This document shows, piece by piece, positions 8,130-17,036 of a stretch of 58,129 bases of DNA; the first letter of the stretch is position 1, and every line of letters starts with the position of its first letter. Below the pieces are notes generated by a model. It made no database searches. It was not told the DNA's origin and was given only the letters and a program-made list of their open reading frames with translations. Made by a program: the position numbers and the translations under genes. Source of the DNA: JAMCZU01 sp964479405 (GTDB lineage Bacteria > Patescibacteriota > UBA1384 > UBA12157 > JAENIV01); NCBI GenBank assembly GCA_964479405.1, contig CAYZMA010000002.1, forward strand, positions 1-58,129. Direction: 5' to 3'.

Positions 8130-8876
8130 ATGAAAATAACCATAATTTGTAAAAAAATAAAAAAAATTATTTCATCTCTAAATAAACCCTTGAGTCGTCT
8201 TGAGCAAAGAATTGCTAACAAGGGAGAGAGATTGGTGCCAAAGTCGCCTAGCGATCCGGAAGTTATTCGTCACCAGAGTTCTTATAATTTTTTTAAAAAA
8301 ATTATTCTCAAAGATCAAAAATATCTAAAATTTAAAAAGATAGGTATTATTGATTTGGGTTGTGGTGTTGGATATGGATGTAAAATATTGTCAGAACTTA
8401 AAAATGTCAAGATAACTGGTGTGGATATATCGGCTGAAGCTATTGAATATTCTAAAAAAAATTACAAAGCGTCAAATATTAATTATTGTCAAACTGATTT
8501 GAAAAAATTTATCCCTAACATGCCAAAATATGACTATGTAGTATCTCGGGGGGTATTTGAGCATATGCAGAAGGGGTTAGAATTAGCTCATAAAAGCGCA
8601 TGGCACTATCGGCTAATCTTTGATGTCCCTTATAATGAACCGCCCAAGATCAACCAGTTCCATTTAATTACTAGAATAACTGAAAAAAATTTTTTAAAAT
8701 TCTCCAATGTAGAATTATTTTATCAAGATTTAGATGGTGTAATTTATGATCAAGATACCAAACCGACTCGACCCAATATGATTATTTGTGTTGCTAGTTC
8801 TTCTAAAATGAAGAAGATTAAACAAAATAAAATAAAATTTCCTTTATCGTCTTGGCAAGGAAAAAAACTTATATGA
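8130..8876 (+). CDS. class I SAM-dependent methyltransferase
   Basis: A 248-residue methyltransferase. GERLVP at 32-37 precedes the core, as in several sugar-locus methyltransferases. Motif I is DLGCGVGYG (75-83), followed by the acidic D99 in GVDIS and the VVSRGVFEHM motif. Its stop overlaps the next methyltransferase start (ATGA), so the two are probably translated together. Such enzymes beside Wzm/Wzt can cap chain ends with a methyl group, but the target here is not known. Confidence 0.78.
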   Translation: MKITIICKKIKKIISSLNKPLSRLEQRIANKGERLVPKSPSDPEVIRHQSSYNFFKKIILKDQKYLKFKKIGIIDLGCGVGYGCKILSELKNVKITGVDISAEAIEYSKKNYKASNINYCQTDLKKFIPNMPKYDYVVSRGVFEHMQKGLELAHKSAWHYRLIFDVPYNEPPKINQFHLITRITEKNFLKFSNVELFYQDLDGVIYDQDTKPTRPNMIICVASSSKMKKIKQNKIKFPLSSWQGKKLI

Positions 8877-9586
8877 ATATTTATTGGATGCCTAGAAAAA
8901 AGTTAGATTTAATTATTAAGCAGAAAATAAAACCGTCGGCTATTGTCTTAGATATTGGGTGTGGTATCCGACCGCAAAAATTTCAAAAACCTCTTATTCA
9001 TATTTGTTGTGAACCATTTGGCCAATATGTTGAAGAATTACAAAAAATCATTTATCGGAAAAAATGGACCGACAGGTTTGTGGTTATTCAAGCTGATTGG
9101 TCTATGGCTGTCAAAATATTTCCTCCTTTTTCGGTAGATGTAATTTTTTTAATTGATGTGATTGAGCATCTTCCTAAGACAGAAGCGCTGGCCTTACTTA
9201 AAAAAACAGAAAAAATTGCTCGTAAGCAAATAATTATTTTTACTCCTTTAGGATTTTTAGTGCAAAAACATCCTGATGGCAAAGATGCATGGGGGATGGA
9301 AGGTGGTAAGATGCAAGAGCATCGATCTGGTTGGGAATTATCGGATTTTGATGACACATGGGAAATTTATGCCACCGATAAATATCATACGACTGACAAT
9401 CTTGGTCATTTCTATCATAAACCCCATGGTGCTTTCTATGCTGTTAAAGATATAATTTTGCCCAAAAAAAAGATTAGTATTTGGGAAAGCAATTTTTTTC
9501 AGGACTTAACTGAATTCGGCCAAAAATATTTTAGGAAAATAAAAAGGATAATCCATCTAAAAAATATTAAGGAACGCAATGAATAA
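8873..9586 (+). CDS. class I SAM-dependent methyltransferase
   Basis: A 237-residue protein from the ATG at 8873, which overlaps the preceding TGA as ATGA. An in-frame TTG at 8852 would add 7 residues but has no support. Motif I is DIGCG (27-31) and LIDVIEHL (93-100) is the usual motif between strand 4 and helix D. The C-terminal half (GKDAWGMEGG, HRSGW) is shared with methyltransferases of glycan loci. It overlaps the Wzm gene by 8 nt. A role in decorating or ending the exported chain is an inference from position. Confidence 0.78.
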   Translation: MNIYWMPRKKLDLIIKQKIKPSAIVLDIGCGIRPQKFQKPLIHICCEPFGQYVEELQKIIYRKKWTDRFVVIQADWSMAVKIFPPFSVDVIFLIDVIEHLPKTEALALLKKTEKIARKQIIIFTPLGFLVQKHPDGKDAWGMEGGKMQEHRSGWELSDFDDTWEIYATDKYHTTDNLGHFYHKPHGAFYAVKDIILPKKKISIWESNFFQDLTEFGQKYFRKIKRIIHLKNIKERNE

Positions 9587-10421
9587 TAACGGCCAAGAAA
9601 AAATTACCTACGAAATAAAACCGCCCAGAGGTTTGATTAAAATTGATTTTAAAGAAATTTGGCAATATCGCGATCTCCTATATATTCTCATTTGGCGTAA
9701 TATTAAAATCCGCTATAAGCAGACGGTTGTTGGTGTTGGTTGGGCAATCTTCCAGCCATTGGTGACAATGGCAATTTTTACTGTTTTCTTTGGTCGACTA
9801 GCCAAAATTCCATCAGATGGTATCCCTTATCCTATCTTTGTTTATGCCGGTCTTTTGTATTGGAATTATTTTTCTTCTGCCTTAACAACGGCGAGTGATT
9901 CTTTGATTGAAGATGAAAGTATTATTAAAAAGGTCTATTTTCCAAGAATTATTGTGCCTATTTCAACAGCGGCGACTCCTATTATTGATTTTTTCTTTTC
10001 AATGTTAGTGCTTTTTATCTTAATGTTAGTTTTCCATTTTACACCCAATTTCTGGGGGATTCTTTTAATTCCAGTTTTAATCTTGATTACCTTTGTAGCT
10101 GCTAGTGGCTTAGGTTTGTTCTTGGCTTCTTTAAATGTTAAATATAGAGACGTTCGTTATATTTTAGGATTTTTTATCCAAATTTTATTTTTTGTTTCAC
10201 CAATTATTTATCCAGCTAGCATTGTTCCGGCTAAATTCAAATTAATTTTTTATTTAAATCCAATGTCTGGAGTTATTACTTTAGCTAGAGACACATTATT
10301 GCATCATTTTTCACCCAATTGGCTTTTGTTGCTGATAAGTTTTGGTACTAGTCTAATTTTTATTATTGGTGGTACTATTTATTTTAGAAAAACCGAAAGA
10401 TTCATAGCGGATATTTTGTGA
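9579..10421 (+). CDS. wzm: ABC-2 type polysaccharide exporter permease (Wzm)
   Basis: A 280-residue permease with six membrane segments and the ABC2_membrane family start (cytoplasmic amphipathic stretch, then LIWRNIKIRYKQTVVGVGW). Wzm forms the membrane channel that moves completed lipid-linked polysaccharides to the outer face. It is paired, 7 bp apart, with its ATPase gene. Confidence 0.92.
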   Translation: MNNNGQEKITYEIKPPRGLIKIDFKEIWQYRDLLYILIWRNIKIRYKQTVVGVGWAIFQPLVTMAIFTVFFGRLAKIPSDGIPYPIFVYAGLLYWNYFSSALTTASDSLIEDESIIKKVYFPRIIVPISTAATPIIDFFFSMLVLFILMLVFHFTPNFWGILLIPVLILITFVAASGLGLFLASLNVKYRDVRYILGFFIQILFFVSPIIYPASIVPAKFKLIFYLNPMSGVITLARDTLLHHFSPNWLLLLISFGTSLIFIIGGTIYFRKTERFIADIL

Positions 10422-10428
10422 GGTTTAG

Positions 10429-11664
10429 ATGACTAAAAGTGTGATTAAAGTTCAAAATTTAGGTAAAAAGTACAAAATTGGTTTAAGAGAACCTTATTAT
10501 TCTCTCCGTGATTCGGTTGCTAATTTATTTAAAAAGAAAAAGCCTAGAGATGAATTCTGCGCGCTTCAAGGTATTAATTTTGAAGTTAAAGAAGGGGAAG
10601 TGTTGGGGATAATCGGACCAAACGGTGCTGGGAAAAGTACTTTGCTAAAAGTAATTTCACGCATTACTCCTCCTACCACTGGTCGTGTGTTGATTCAAGG
10701 AAAAATCGCCTCGCTTTTAGAGGTAGGGACTGGTTTTCATCCGGAATTAACAGGAAGAGAGAATATTTATTTAAGTGGAGCAGTTTTAGGTATGAGTCGA
10801 GCTGAAATTAGCAAAAAATTTAATCAAATTGTTGAGTTCTCGGGAATAAGCCAGTTTATAGATACACCAGTGAAGCGTTATTCAAGTGGGATGTATGTTC
10901 GTTTAGCATTTTCAGTTGCGGCTCACCTTGAACCAGATATTTTAATCATTGATGAGGTTTTGGCTGTAGGAGATGCTAATTTTCAAAAAAAATGTCTTGG
11001 GAAAATGGGAGAAGTAAGTCAAGGTGGTCGAACGGTCTTATTAGTTAGTCATAACATGCATTCAATTTTAAGTTTAAGTTCACGTTGCTTATTTCTTTCT
11101 AAAGGAAAGCTTATCCAGAGTGGAGAACCCGAGAAGGTAGTTAAGGCCTATCGGGAAAGTGCCAGTGGCAATTCTCAAGGGAAAACTAATTTAACTAAAG
11201 CAGCTCATTATGGTGATGGTTCAGCTTGCTTTACTCATATTAGTCTTCGTGATCCGGAAGGAAATCCGATTTTTGTGACCGGTTGTAATATTGAGGTAGA
11301 ATTAACGATTAAGGCCTACGAGAATATCAGTAATGCTAATGTGGCTATTGTTATTTCTGACGAACAAGAAAACCGCCTAATTGATGTTAATACCTTAATT
11401 AAAGGTTATAGTTTAGATTTAAAAAAGAAACAGCAGGCCAAAGTGATTTTTTTATTAAAAAATGTTCGTTTGCAACCCGGCGTTTATACTGTTGCTGTTT
11501 GGATGGGTGCTTTTGCTAGTCATGAAATTGATGCAGCAAAATATGCGAGTTCTTTTGAAATGGAGGCACGACGAGAAGATGTTTTGTATACAAGTCCTTT
11601 TCCCGGTGTCTATGCTTGCGAATTTGATTACAAAATAAAAAAAGATAGAGGCAAAGGAATTTAA
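10429..11664 (+). CDS. wzt: ABC exporter ATPase with carbohydrate-binding C-domain (Wzt)
   Basis: A 411-residue ATPase that powers the Wzm channel. Walker A is GPNGAGKST (63-71), the signature is YSSGM (151-155), Walker B is ILIIDE ending at D175-E176, and the switch histidine is H208. A beta-rich extension from about 255 to 411 matches the Wzt C-terminal domain, which in O8/O9a-type systems recognises the modified non-reducing end of the chain. That fits the nearby methyltransferases as chain-end modifiers, which is an inference. The stop overlaps the next ATG by one base. Confidence 0.92.
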   Translation: MTKSVIKVQNLGKKYKIGLREPYYSLRDSVANLFKKKKPRDEFCALQGINFEVKEGEVLGIIGPNGAGKSTLLKVISRITPPTTGRVLIQGKIASLLEVGTGFHPELTGRENIYLSGAVLGMSRAEISKKFNQIVEFSGISQFIDTPVKRYSSGMYVRLAFSVAAHLEPDILIIDEVLAVGDANFQKKCLGKMGEVSQGGRTVLLVSHNMHSILSLSSRCLFLSKGKLIQSGEPEKVVKAYRESASGNSQGKTNLTKAAHYGDGSACFTHISLRDPEGNPIFVTGCNIEVELTIKAYENISNANVAIVISDEQENRLIDVNTLIKGYSLDLKKKQQAKVIFLLKNVRLQPGVYTVAVWMGAFASHEIDAAKYASSFEMEARREDVLYTSPFPGVYACEFDYKIKKDRGKGI

Positions 11665-12377
11665 TGGCGATTTTTACTTTTCTTAAATTAATGATCAAAA
11701 AATTTATTTATCTCTTTTCTCTTCCTGGGAAAGTGCAAAAATTAGAATATCACAATTTTAACCGGCGTTATTACACGATTGAGCAGGTGGCAGCCTATTT
11801 AGTTGGCGCGAAAATTCATGGCGATTATTTAGAGTTTGGCGTCTATCAAGGAGCAATTTTTATCCATGCTTATAAATGGTTAACTTCTCAATTTGACAAG
11901 ATGCGTTTTTTTGCTTTTGACTCATTTGAGGGTCTGCCGGAACCAAAAGGTATAGACAATCTGAATGATTATTCCAGTAATTATCATTTCCATGAATTTG
12001 CTTGTTCAAAGGAGAGTTTTTTAAGAAATTTAAAAAAGGCCAAGCTTAATTTGGAGCGGGTAAAAGTGGTTAAAGGCTGGTTTAACAAAACTTTAAAATC
12101 AAATAAATTAAAAAATTATGGAATTAAGAAAATTTCTGTTGCTTGGATTGATTGCGATTTATACGAATCTACTGTGCCTGTGCTAAAATTTATTACGCCA
12201 TATTTAGAACGTGGGTCAGTGATTGTTTTTGATGATTGGCATGCCTTCAGAAATAATCCTAATTATGGTGAGCAGAGAGCTTGTCGAGAATGGTTAAAAC
12301 AGAATCCAAAGATTAAATTAGCTGAATTATTTACTTATGGATATGGAGGCATTGTTTTCACGGTAACCTCTTGTTAA
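11664..12377 (+). CDS. TylF/macrocin-type O-methyltransferase
   Basis: A 237-residue methyltransferase of the TylF family. Motifs are EFGVYQG (57-63), FAFDSFEGLPEP (83-94), the metal-site region WIDCDLYESTVPVL, and VIVFDDW near the C-terminus. TylF enzymes methylate sugar hydroxyls and use a divalent metal. It starts in one-base overlap (TAATG) with the Wzt gene, so it probably acts on the glycan exported by that transporter. Confidence 0.82.
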   Translation: MAIFTFLKLMIKKFIYLFSLPGKVQKLEYHNFNRRYYTIEQVAAYLVGAKIHGDYLEFGVYQGAIFIHAYKWLTSQFDKMRFFAFDSFEGLPEPKGIDNLNDYSSNYHFHEFACSKESFLRNLKKAKLNLERVKVVKGWFNKTLKSNKLKNYGIKKISVAWIDCDLYESTVPVLKFITPYLERGSVIVFDDWHAFRNNPNYGEQRACREWLKQNPKIKLAELFTYGYGGIVFTVTSC

Positions 12378-12381
12378 AAAT

Positions 12382-13422
12382 ATGAAAAAAAAGAATTTAA
12401 AAAATAAACAACAATATTTCAACAGCTTTGATTATTTGAAAGTTTTTTTTGCTATTTCTATTGTGGCTTGGCATACCAAAGCATTAGGTCCGACAAGTTT
12501 GGTTAATAGTCAATTAAATCTCAATCTTAAAGAGATTATTTATGGTAATCTTTTTTTGGTCGCAGTTCCTATTTTTGCTCAAATCTCCTTGTTTTTATAT
12601 ATTTACAATCGAGAAATTAAAAAAAATTATTTTTGGGGAAGAATATTTTATCTTATCATATTGTATTTATTTTGGATGGCCTTGCTAATTATTTTATTTT
12701 ATGCTGGTAATCGGGCTAAGCTTCAAACTCTGGAGTTTTGGCTTTCTGGTGGAGCATCACCCTTATATTTTCTTTTGGTGCTTGTAGTAACAACAATTGT
12801 GATGGAAGTATTTTTTCTACTTAAAAAACTTTTAAATGAACGAATTTTTATATCTATCTCTGTATTATTACTGCTGATTTCAACTTTAGTTTTGGTATTT
12901 AAAGTTAATTTGGTAAATTTCATGATTCCTAAATATTTGCCACTCCTTATGTCTCATTGGAGCCCAATTAATTTTTTACCATATGTTTTTTCTGCTCTTC
13001 TTTTTTTCTATTTATATCAAAAGAATTATTTTAGAAATAAAAATATACAGGTTATGGCTCTTATAACCTGTTTTATAATTATTTTAATTGCCTATTTTGA
13101 ATATAGATTTATACCAAATCCGATTTATTTGCAGTATGACGGTATGATTATCCCCCCATATAGTCGTTTATCAATTATTTTAAGCACGATGTTAATTTTA
13201 TATATTTTTTTAAATCGGGAAGACCGGCCGTCAATAATTGTCAAAAAAATGTCCGAGCTAACACTGGGAATTTATATTTTACATGTTTTTGTAATGAACC
13301 TTCTTGCCGGTTTTTCGTCAGCTTATTATCAAATAATTAAAAACAGTGTTGTCTACTTTGGATTAGTTTTGTTAATTTCTTTAATCTTAACTTATTTAAT
13401 TAAACAGAAAAAAATAATTTAA
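12382..13422 (+). CDS. acyltransferase family 3 membrane protein
   Basis: A 346-residue protein with about ten membrane segments and the acyltransferase-3 N-terminus: FDYLKVFFAISIVAWH with the conserved histidine at H31. Members transfer acetyl or other acyl groups onto sugars of surface glycans from the inner membrane. It ends in a run of basic residues. It lies 4 bp after the TylF-like gene and 3 bp before a GT4, so it belongs to the same operon. The acyl group and target sugar are unknown. Confidence 0.8.
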   Translation: MKKKNLKNKQQYFNSFDYLKVFFAISIVAWHTKALGPTSLVNSQLNLNLKEIIYGNLFLVAVPIFAQISLFLYIYNREIKKNYFWGRIFYLIILYLFWMALLIILFYAGNRAKLQTLEFWLSGGASPLYFLLVLVVTTIVMEVFFLLKKLLNERIFISISVLLLLISTLVLVFKVNLVNFMIPKYLPLLMSHWSPINFLPYVFSALLFFYLYQKNYFRNKNIQVMALITCFIIILIAYFEYRFIPNPIYLQYDGMIIPPYSRLSIILSTMLILYIFLNREDRPSIIVKKMSELTLGIYILHVFVMNLLAGFSSAYYQIIKNSVVYFGLVLLISLILTYLIKQKKII

Positions 13423-13425
13423 AAA

Positions 13426-14631
13426 ATGACACCTAAAAAAAAGAAAATTCTAATTATTGCTTTAGCTCAAAGCACACATACTCATGCTTGGATTGATCTA
13501 ATTTCTAAGGAAAAGTTTGAGGTGCGCCTTTTTGGGGTCAAAAATACTAGTCCCAGCATTAAGATCAGCTCATTTTACTATTGTTTGCAAGAAAATTACC
13601 CGTTTATTAACCAGAAACCAAGTAACAATCGTTTGTTGAAAATGCTAAGAAAATTATTATTTGTTTTTGACTATTTTAAAGGGTATCGTTTAGAAAAGAA
13701 GTGGTTGAGTCGGATTATTCAAAATTGGCAACCCGATATTATCCATACGCTTGGTATTGATCCGGCCGCATTGCACTTTATGGATGTTCGGTCTAAATTT
13801 AAACTTGGACCAAATTATCGTTGGGTTGTGACTATTAGAGGCGGTTCGGACATAGAGTTAGAAAGATTTAGTCTGACTAACAAAAAAATATTCAAAAAAA
13901 TCTTTCAAGAATGTGATCTTGTCATTGCTGATAATAAAATTACTTATTCATACGCTTTTGAGTTAGGTCTTAATAAAAACAAAAAACCGAGCCTAGAATT
14001 TATTCCCGGTACTGGCGGAATGGATATCGAAAAATTATCTAGTTTAAGGAAACAAAAAACATCCCAGAGCCGAATTATCCTTTGGCCAAAAGCTTGCGAA
14101 GCAACTTACTCAAGAGGTTTGCCGGTTTTAGAGGCCGTAAAAATCGCTTGGCCCAAAATTGTTCCCTGTAAATTTATTATGACTGCTTGTGATCAAGATT
14201 TTATTAAATGGCTTAATACTTTGGACGAAGAAATTCGTCAAAATATTCAAACTTATAATCGAATTCCTCGAGCAGATTTACTAAGGATTATGGCCAAATC
14301 AAGAGTAATACTATTACCATCATTAATTGACGGTGTACCTAACAGTTTGTATGAAGCGATGGCTTGCAGGACTTTACCCATAGTTTCTCCTCTTAAAACA
14401 ATTAAAACCGTTGTTAACCAAAAGAATGTTTTATTCGCCAGGAATTTATATCCAAATGAAATTGCCAACGCTTTAATTAAGGCAATGAATAACGATCAAA
14501 TGCTTGAAAAAATAGTGGAAAATAATTTAATTTTAGTCGAAAAAATCGCTAATCGTAAAAAAATCGCTGCAGAAGTTAATGATTTTTATTGGAAATTATC
14601 TGAAGATAAAAAGATTATAAAAAATAAATGA
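13426..14631 (+). CDS. GT4 family glycosyltransferase
   Basis: A 401-residue cytoplasmic GT-B enzyme. The N-terminal domain has THTHAWIDLI and PDIIHTLGI. The C-terminal nucleotide-sugar domain has the E-x7-E type region GVPNSLYEAMACRTLP near 305-320. It resembles the GT4 at 15633-17036 in its N-terminal domain (both have PDIIH.LG), so the two may be paralogues that act one after the other. The stop overlaps the next start (ATGA). Donor and acceptor cannot be assigned. Confidence 0.82.
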   Translation: MTPKKKKILIIALAQSTHTHAWIDLISKEKFEVRLFGVKNTSPSIKISSFYYCLQENYPFINQKPSNNRLLKMLRKLLFVFDYFKGYRLEKKWLSRIIQNWQPDIIHTLGIDPAALHFMDVRSKFKLGPNYRWVVTIRGGSDIELERFSLTNKKIFKKIFQECDLVIADNKITYSYAFELGLNKNKKPSLEFIPGTGGMDIEKLSSLRKQKTSQSRIILWPKACEATYSRGLPVLEAVKIAWPKIVPCKFIMTACDQDFIKWLNTLDEEIRQNIQTYNRIPRADLLRIMAKSRVILLPSLIDGVPNSLYEAMACRTLPIVSPLKTIKTVVNQKNVLFARNLYPNEIANALIKAMNNDQMLEKIVENNLILVEKIANRKKIAAEVNDFYWKLSEDKKIIKNK

Positions 14632-15629
14632 ACCGAAAAAAACTAATTAATTTTTATTTAAAAATCCGTCGTGGATTATTTTTAATTATCAATTTTTTCT
14701 TTTTGAATCCCGTAAACCTAGAGGTTTTTAAAAGAGTGGCGATGTATGGGTATGGGAGTGACAAATGTCTTAAAAAAGGTTTTTTACCTCTGCCAGTCCA
14801 TTTTTATTCACCTATACCAGATATTGAAGATCTTGAAAAAAGAAAAATTTGGGATAAAAAAAGTGAACTTAAGGGAATTGATTTTAATCAAAAAAAACAA
14901 TTGATTCTTCTAAAAATATTAGGTCGTAAATATTATCAAGAGTGTCGTTGGCCACTTAATCCAACTAAAAATCCGGCCGATTTTTTTATTGACAATTCTG
15001 GTTTTAGCTTTGGTTGCGCCGCAATTTTATATACGATGATTCGGGAATTTAAACCTCATCGTATTTTTGAAATTGGTTCGGGTAATTCGTCACAAGTGAT
15101 TTTTCAAGCCATTAGAACTAATCAAAAAGAAAACCAAATTAATAAAACATCCTATACTATTATTGATCCATATCCAGGCAGATATGTAATTAATAGAGAA
15201 GTTAAATATAATAGATTAATTAAGAAAAGGGTTGAATTAATGAACCCTGTAATATTTAATGAACTAGGTAAAAATGATATTTTATTTATTGATTCCAGTC
15301 ACACCTCGAAAATTGGCAGTGATGTTAATTTTCTCTATCTTGACATTTTGCCAAGATTGAGACCGGGTGTAATTATCCATATTCATGATATAAATTTACC
15401 TTATGAGTATTCCAAAAATTATGCTACAAGCGAATGTTTTCGTCAATTTTGGAATGAACAATATTTACTCCAAAGTTTCCTGACTTATAACCATAACTTT
15501 GAAATTTTATTAGCCATGGGATATATTATGGTCGATCACCTAAAAGATTTTAAATTAGCTTTTCCGACTTATGATAGTAAAATTCATGAATTATCTAGTG
15601 GTAGTTTTTGGATGAGAAAAAGTAGGTAA
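14628..15629 (+). CDS. class I SAM-dependent methyltransferase
   Basis: A 333-residue protein with an N-terminal membrane-like stretch (about 15-30) and a Methyltransf_24-type core: FEIGSGNSS (147-155), IIDPYPG, DILFIDSSH, and the metal-binding-like HIHDI. The membrane-like N-terminus suggests it sits at the inner membrane, where lipid-linked sugars are. It lies between two GT4 genes with ATGA coupling upstream. The acceptor is unknown. Confidence 0.75.
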   Translation: MNRKKLINFYLKIRRGLFLIINFFFLNPVNLEVFKRVAMYGYGSDKCLKKGFLPLPVHFYSPIPDIEDLEKRKIWDKKSELKGIDFNQKKQLILLKILGRKYYQECRWPLNPTKNPADFFIDNSGFSFGCAAILYTMIREFKPHRIFEIGSGNSSQVIFQAIRTNQKENQINKTSYTIIDPYPGRYVINREVKYNRLIKKRVELMNPVIFNELGKNDILFIDSSHTSKIGSDVNFLYLDILPRLRPGVIIHIHDINLPYEYSKNYATSECFRQFWNEQYLLQSFLTYNHNFEILLAMGYIMVDHLKDFKLAFPTYDSKIHELSSGSFWMRKSR

Positions 15630-15632
15630 GTA

Positions 15633-17036
15633 ATGAAAATATTGTTTATTGTAAAATCTGAAAGTATTCAAACAGCGCGTTGGATTTCTCAAATCAATGA
15701 TCAGGGTTGGGAAATTCATCTTTTTCTCAGCACATACGAAAGTGATAGTATCCTAGAGATAAAAAACGTGACTATTCATCGTTCAGTTTTTCCTCGGGTA
15801 GGGGAAATTGATCAGTTAATTATATTTAAAAGCGGACGGCTCCAACTCAATAGGATAATAACATTTTTTAAAAAAATCCGTGATAAAATCAATCCAAATT
15901 TCCGCGCTACTCAACTCAAAAAAATAATCGAAAAAATAAAACCTGATATTATCCATTCCTTAGGATTTCAATCTTCGGGATATTTGACCTTGCAAGCAAA
16001 ACAAATTTTTCAAGGTAAATTTCCTATTTGGATTGCATCAAATTGGAACAATGATATCTATCAATTTAGCAGTTCTCAAACAGAAAAATTTGAAATAAAA
16101 AAACAAGTAAAAGAATGCGATTATTATTCTTGCGAATGCAAAAGAGATTTTTCTTTGGCAAAAGAAATTGGTTTTGAAGGTAAAATTTTGCCAATTTTTC
16201 TAAATTCTGACGGATTTAACTTAAAGGAAATATCTTCTTGGCGTAAACCTTTGTCACAGAGAGATATAATTATGATAAAAGGAGAATTTGATCTTTATGA
16301 TCGTATTATGGTGCCATTTGATGCTTTAAATTTTTGCATGCCTGATATAAAAAAATATAAAGTTGTGATATATTCAATCTCTGATCATTCTCTTATTGCC
16401 AAGGAAGCGGAAAAATTTCAGAAGAATACAGGTGTCAGGGTTAAGGTGTTGAGTCAAGATATTTCGCCTCAACAAATTTTGAAACTACACGGCAAAGCTC
16501 GTATTTCAATTGATTTAAGTTTAAATGATGCAATGAGTCAATCATTTTTGGAAGCGTTGACGATGGGTTCTTTCCCAATTCAATCGAGTGCGACTTGCGC
16601 TCATGAATGGATTAAAAATGGCGAGACTGGGATAATTGTGCCACCGGAAGATTCCAGAGCCATTGCTAAAGCAATTAAAAGAGCAATCCAAGAAGACAAA
16701 ATGATCAAAGAAGCAATTAAACTCAATTGGCAAACCGCCCAAAAAAAATTGGACTGTCAATTAATAAAACAAAAAACTTTGGATTTTTATCAAATGGTTT
16801 TTAAAAATTGTTCTACTCCAAAATTAAAGATTAATTGGTTTAAACGAGGTCAAAATATTGTGATTGAAATGTTTTTGATAATTTGGATTATTTTTTTTAT
16901 GTTAGCATCATTGGTGAAATTTGGTATCCAAGGGTTTCAAGTGTTGAGGCCGACTGGCAAGATTTCTTCCAAAATTGAAATCATTGTTTGGCAAGCAAAT
17001 CAATGGCTAGAACAACATATCTGGAGAACATTTTGA
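15633..17036 (+). CDS. GT4 family glycosyltransferase with C-terminal membrane anchor
   Basis: A 467-residue GT-B enzyme. The N-terminal domain has ARWISQINDQGW and PDIIHSLGF. The donor domain has DAMSQSFLEALTMGSFP. A hydrophobic segment near 412-432, followed by a basic tail, anchors the C-terminus, which is unusual for a GT4. The stop (TGA 17034-17036) overlaps a likely TTG start of the next gene. It is related to the GT4 at 13426-14631. Confidence 0.8.
   Translation: MKILFIVKSESIQTARWISQINDQGWEIHLFLSTYESDSILEIKNVTIHRSVFPRVGEIDQLIIFKSGRLQLNRIITFFKKIRDKINPNFRATQLKKIIEKIKPDIIHSLGFQSSGYLTLQAKQIFQGKFPIWIASNWNNDIYQFSSSQTEKFEIKKQVKECDYYSCECKRDFSLAKEIGFEGKILPIFLNSDGFNLKEISSWRKPLSQRDIIMIKGEFDLYDRIMVPFDALNFCMPDIKKYKVVIYSISDHSLIAKEAEKFQKNTGVRVKVLSQDISPQQILKLHGKARISIDLSLNDAMSQSFLEALTMGSFPIQSSATCAHEWIKNGETGIIVPPEDSRAIAKAIKRAIQEDKMIKEAIKLNWQTAQKKLDCQLIKQKTLDFYQMVFKNCSTPKLKINWFKRGQNIVIEMFLIIWIIFFMLASLVKFGIQGFQVLRPTGKISSKIEIIVWQANQWLEQHIWRTF

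Noticed and set aside
8852..8872. Upstream TTG start for the methyltransferase at 8873
   Set aside because: The ATG at 8873 overlaps the preceding stop as ATGA, the usual coupling in this operon, and starts nearer the fold.
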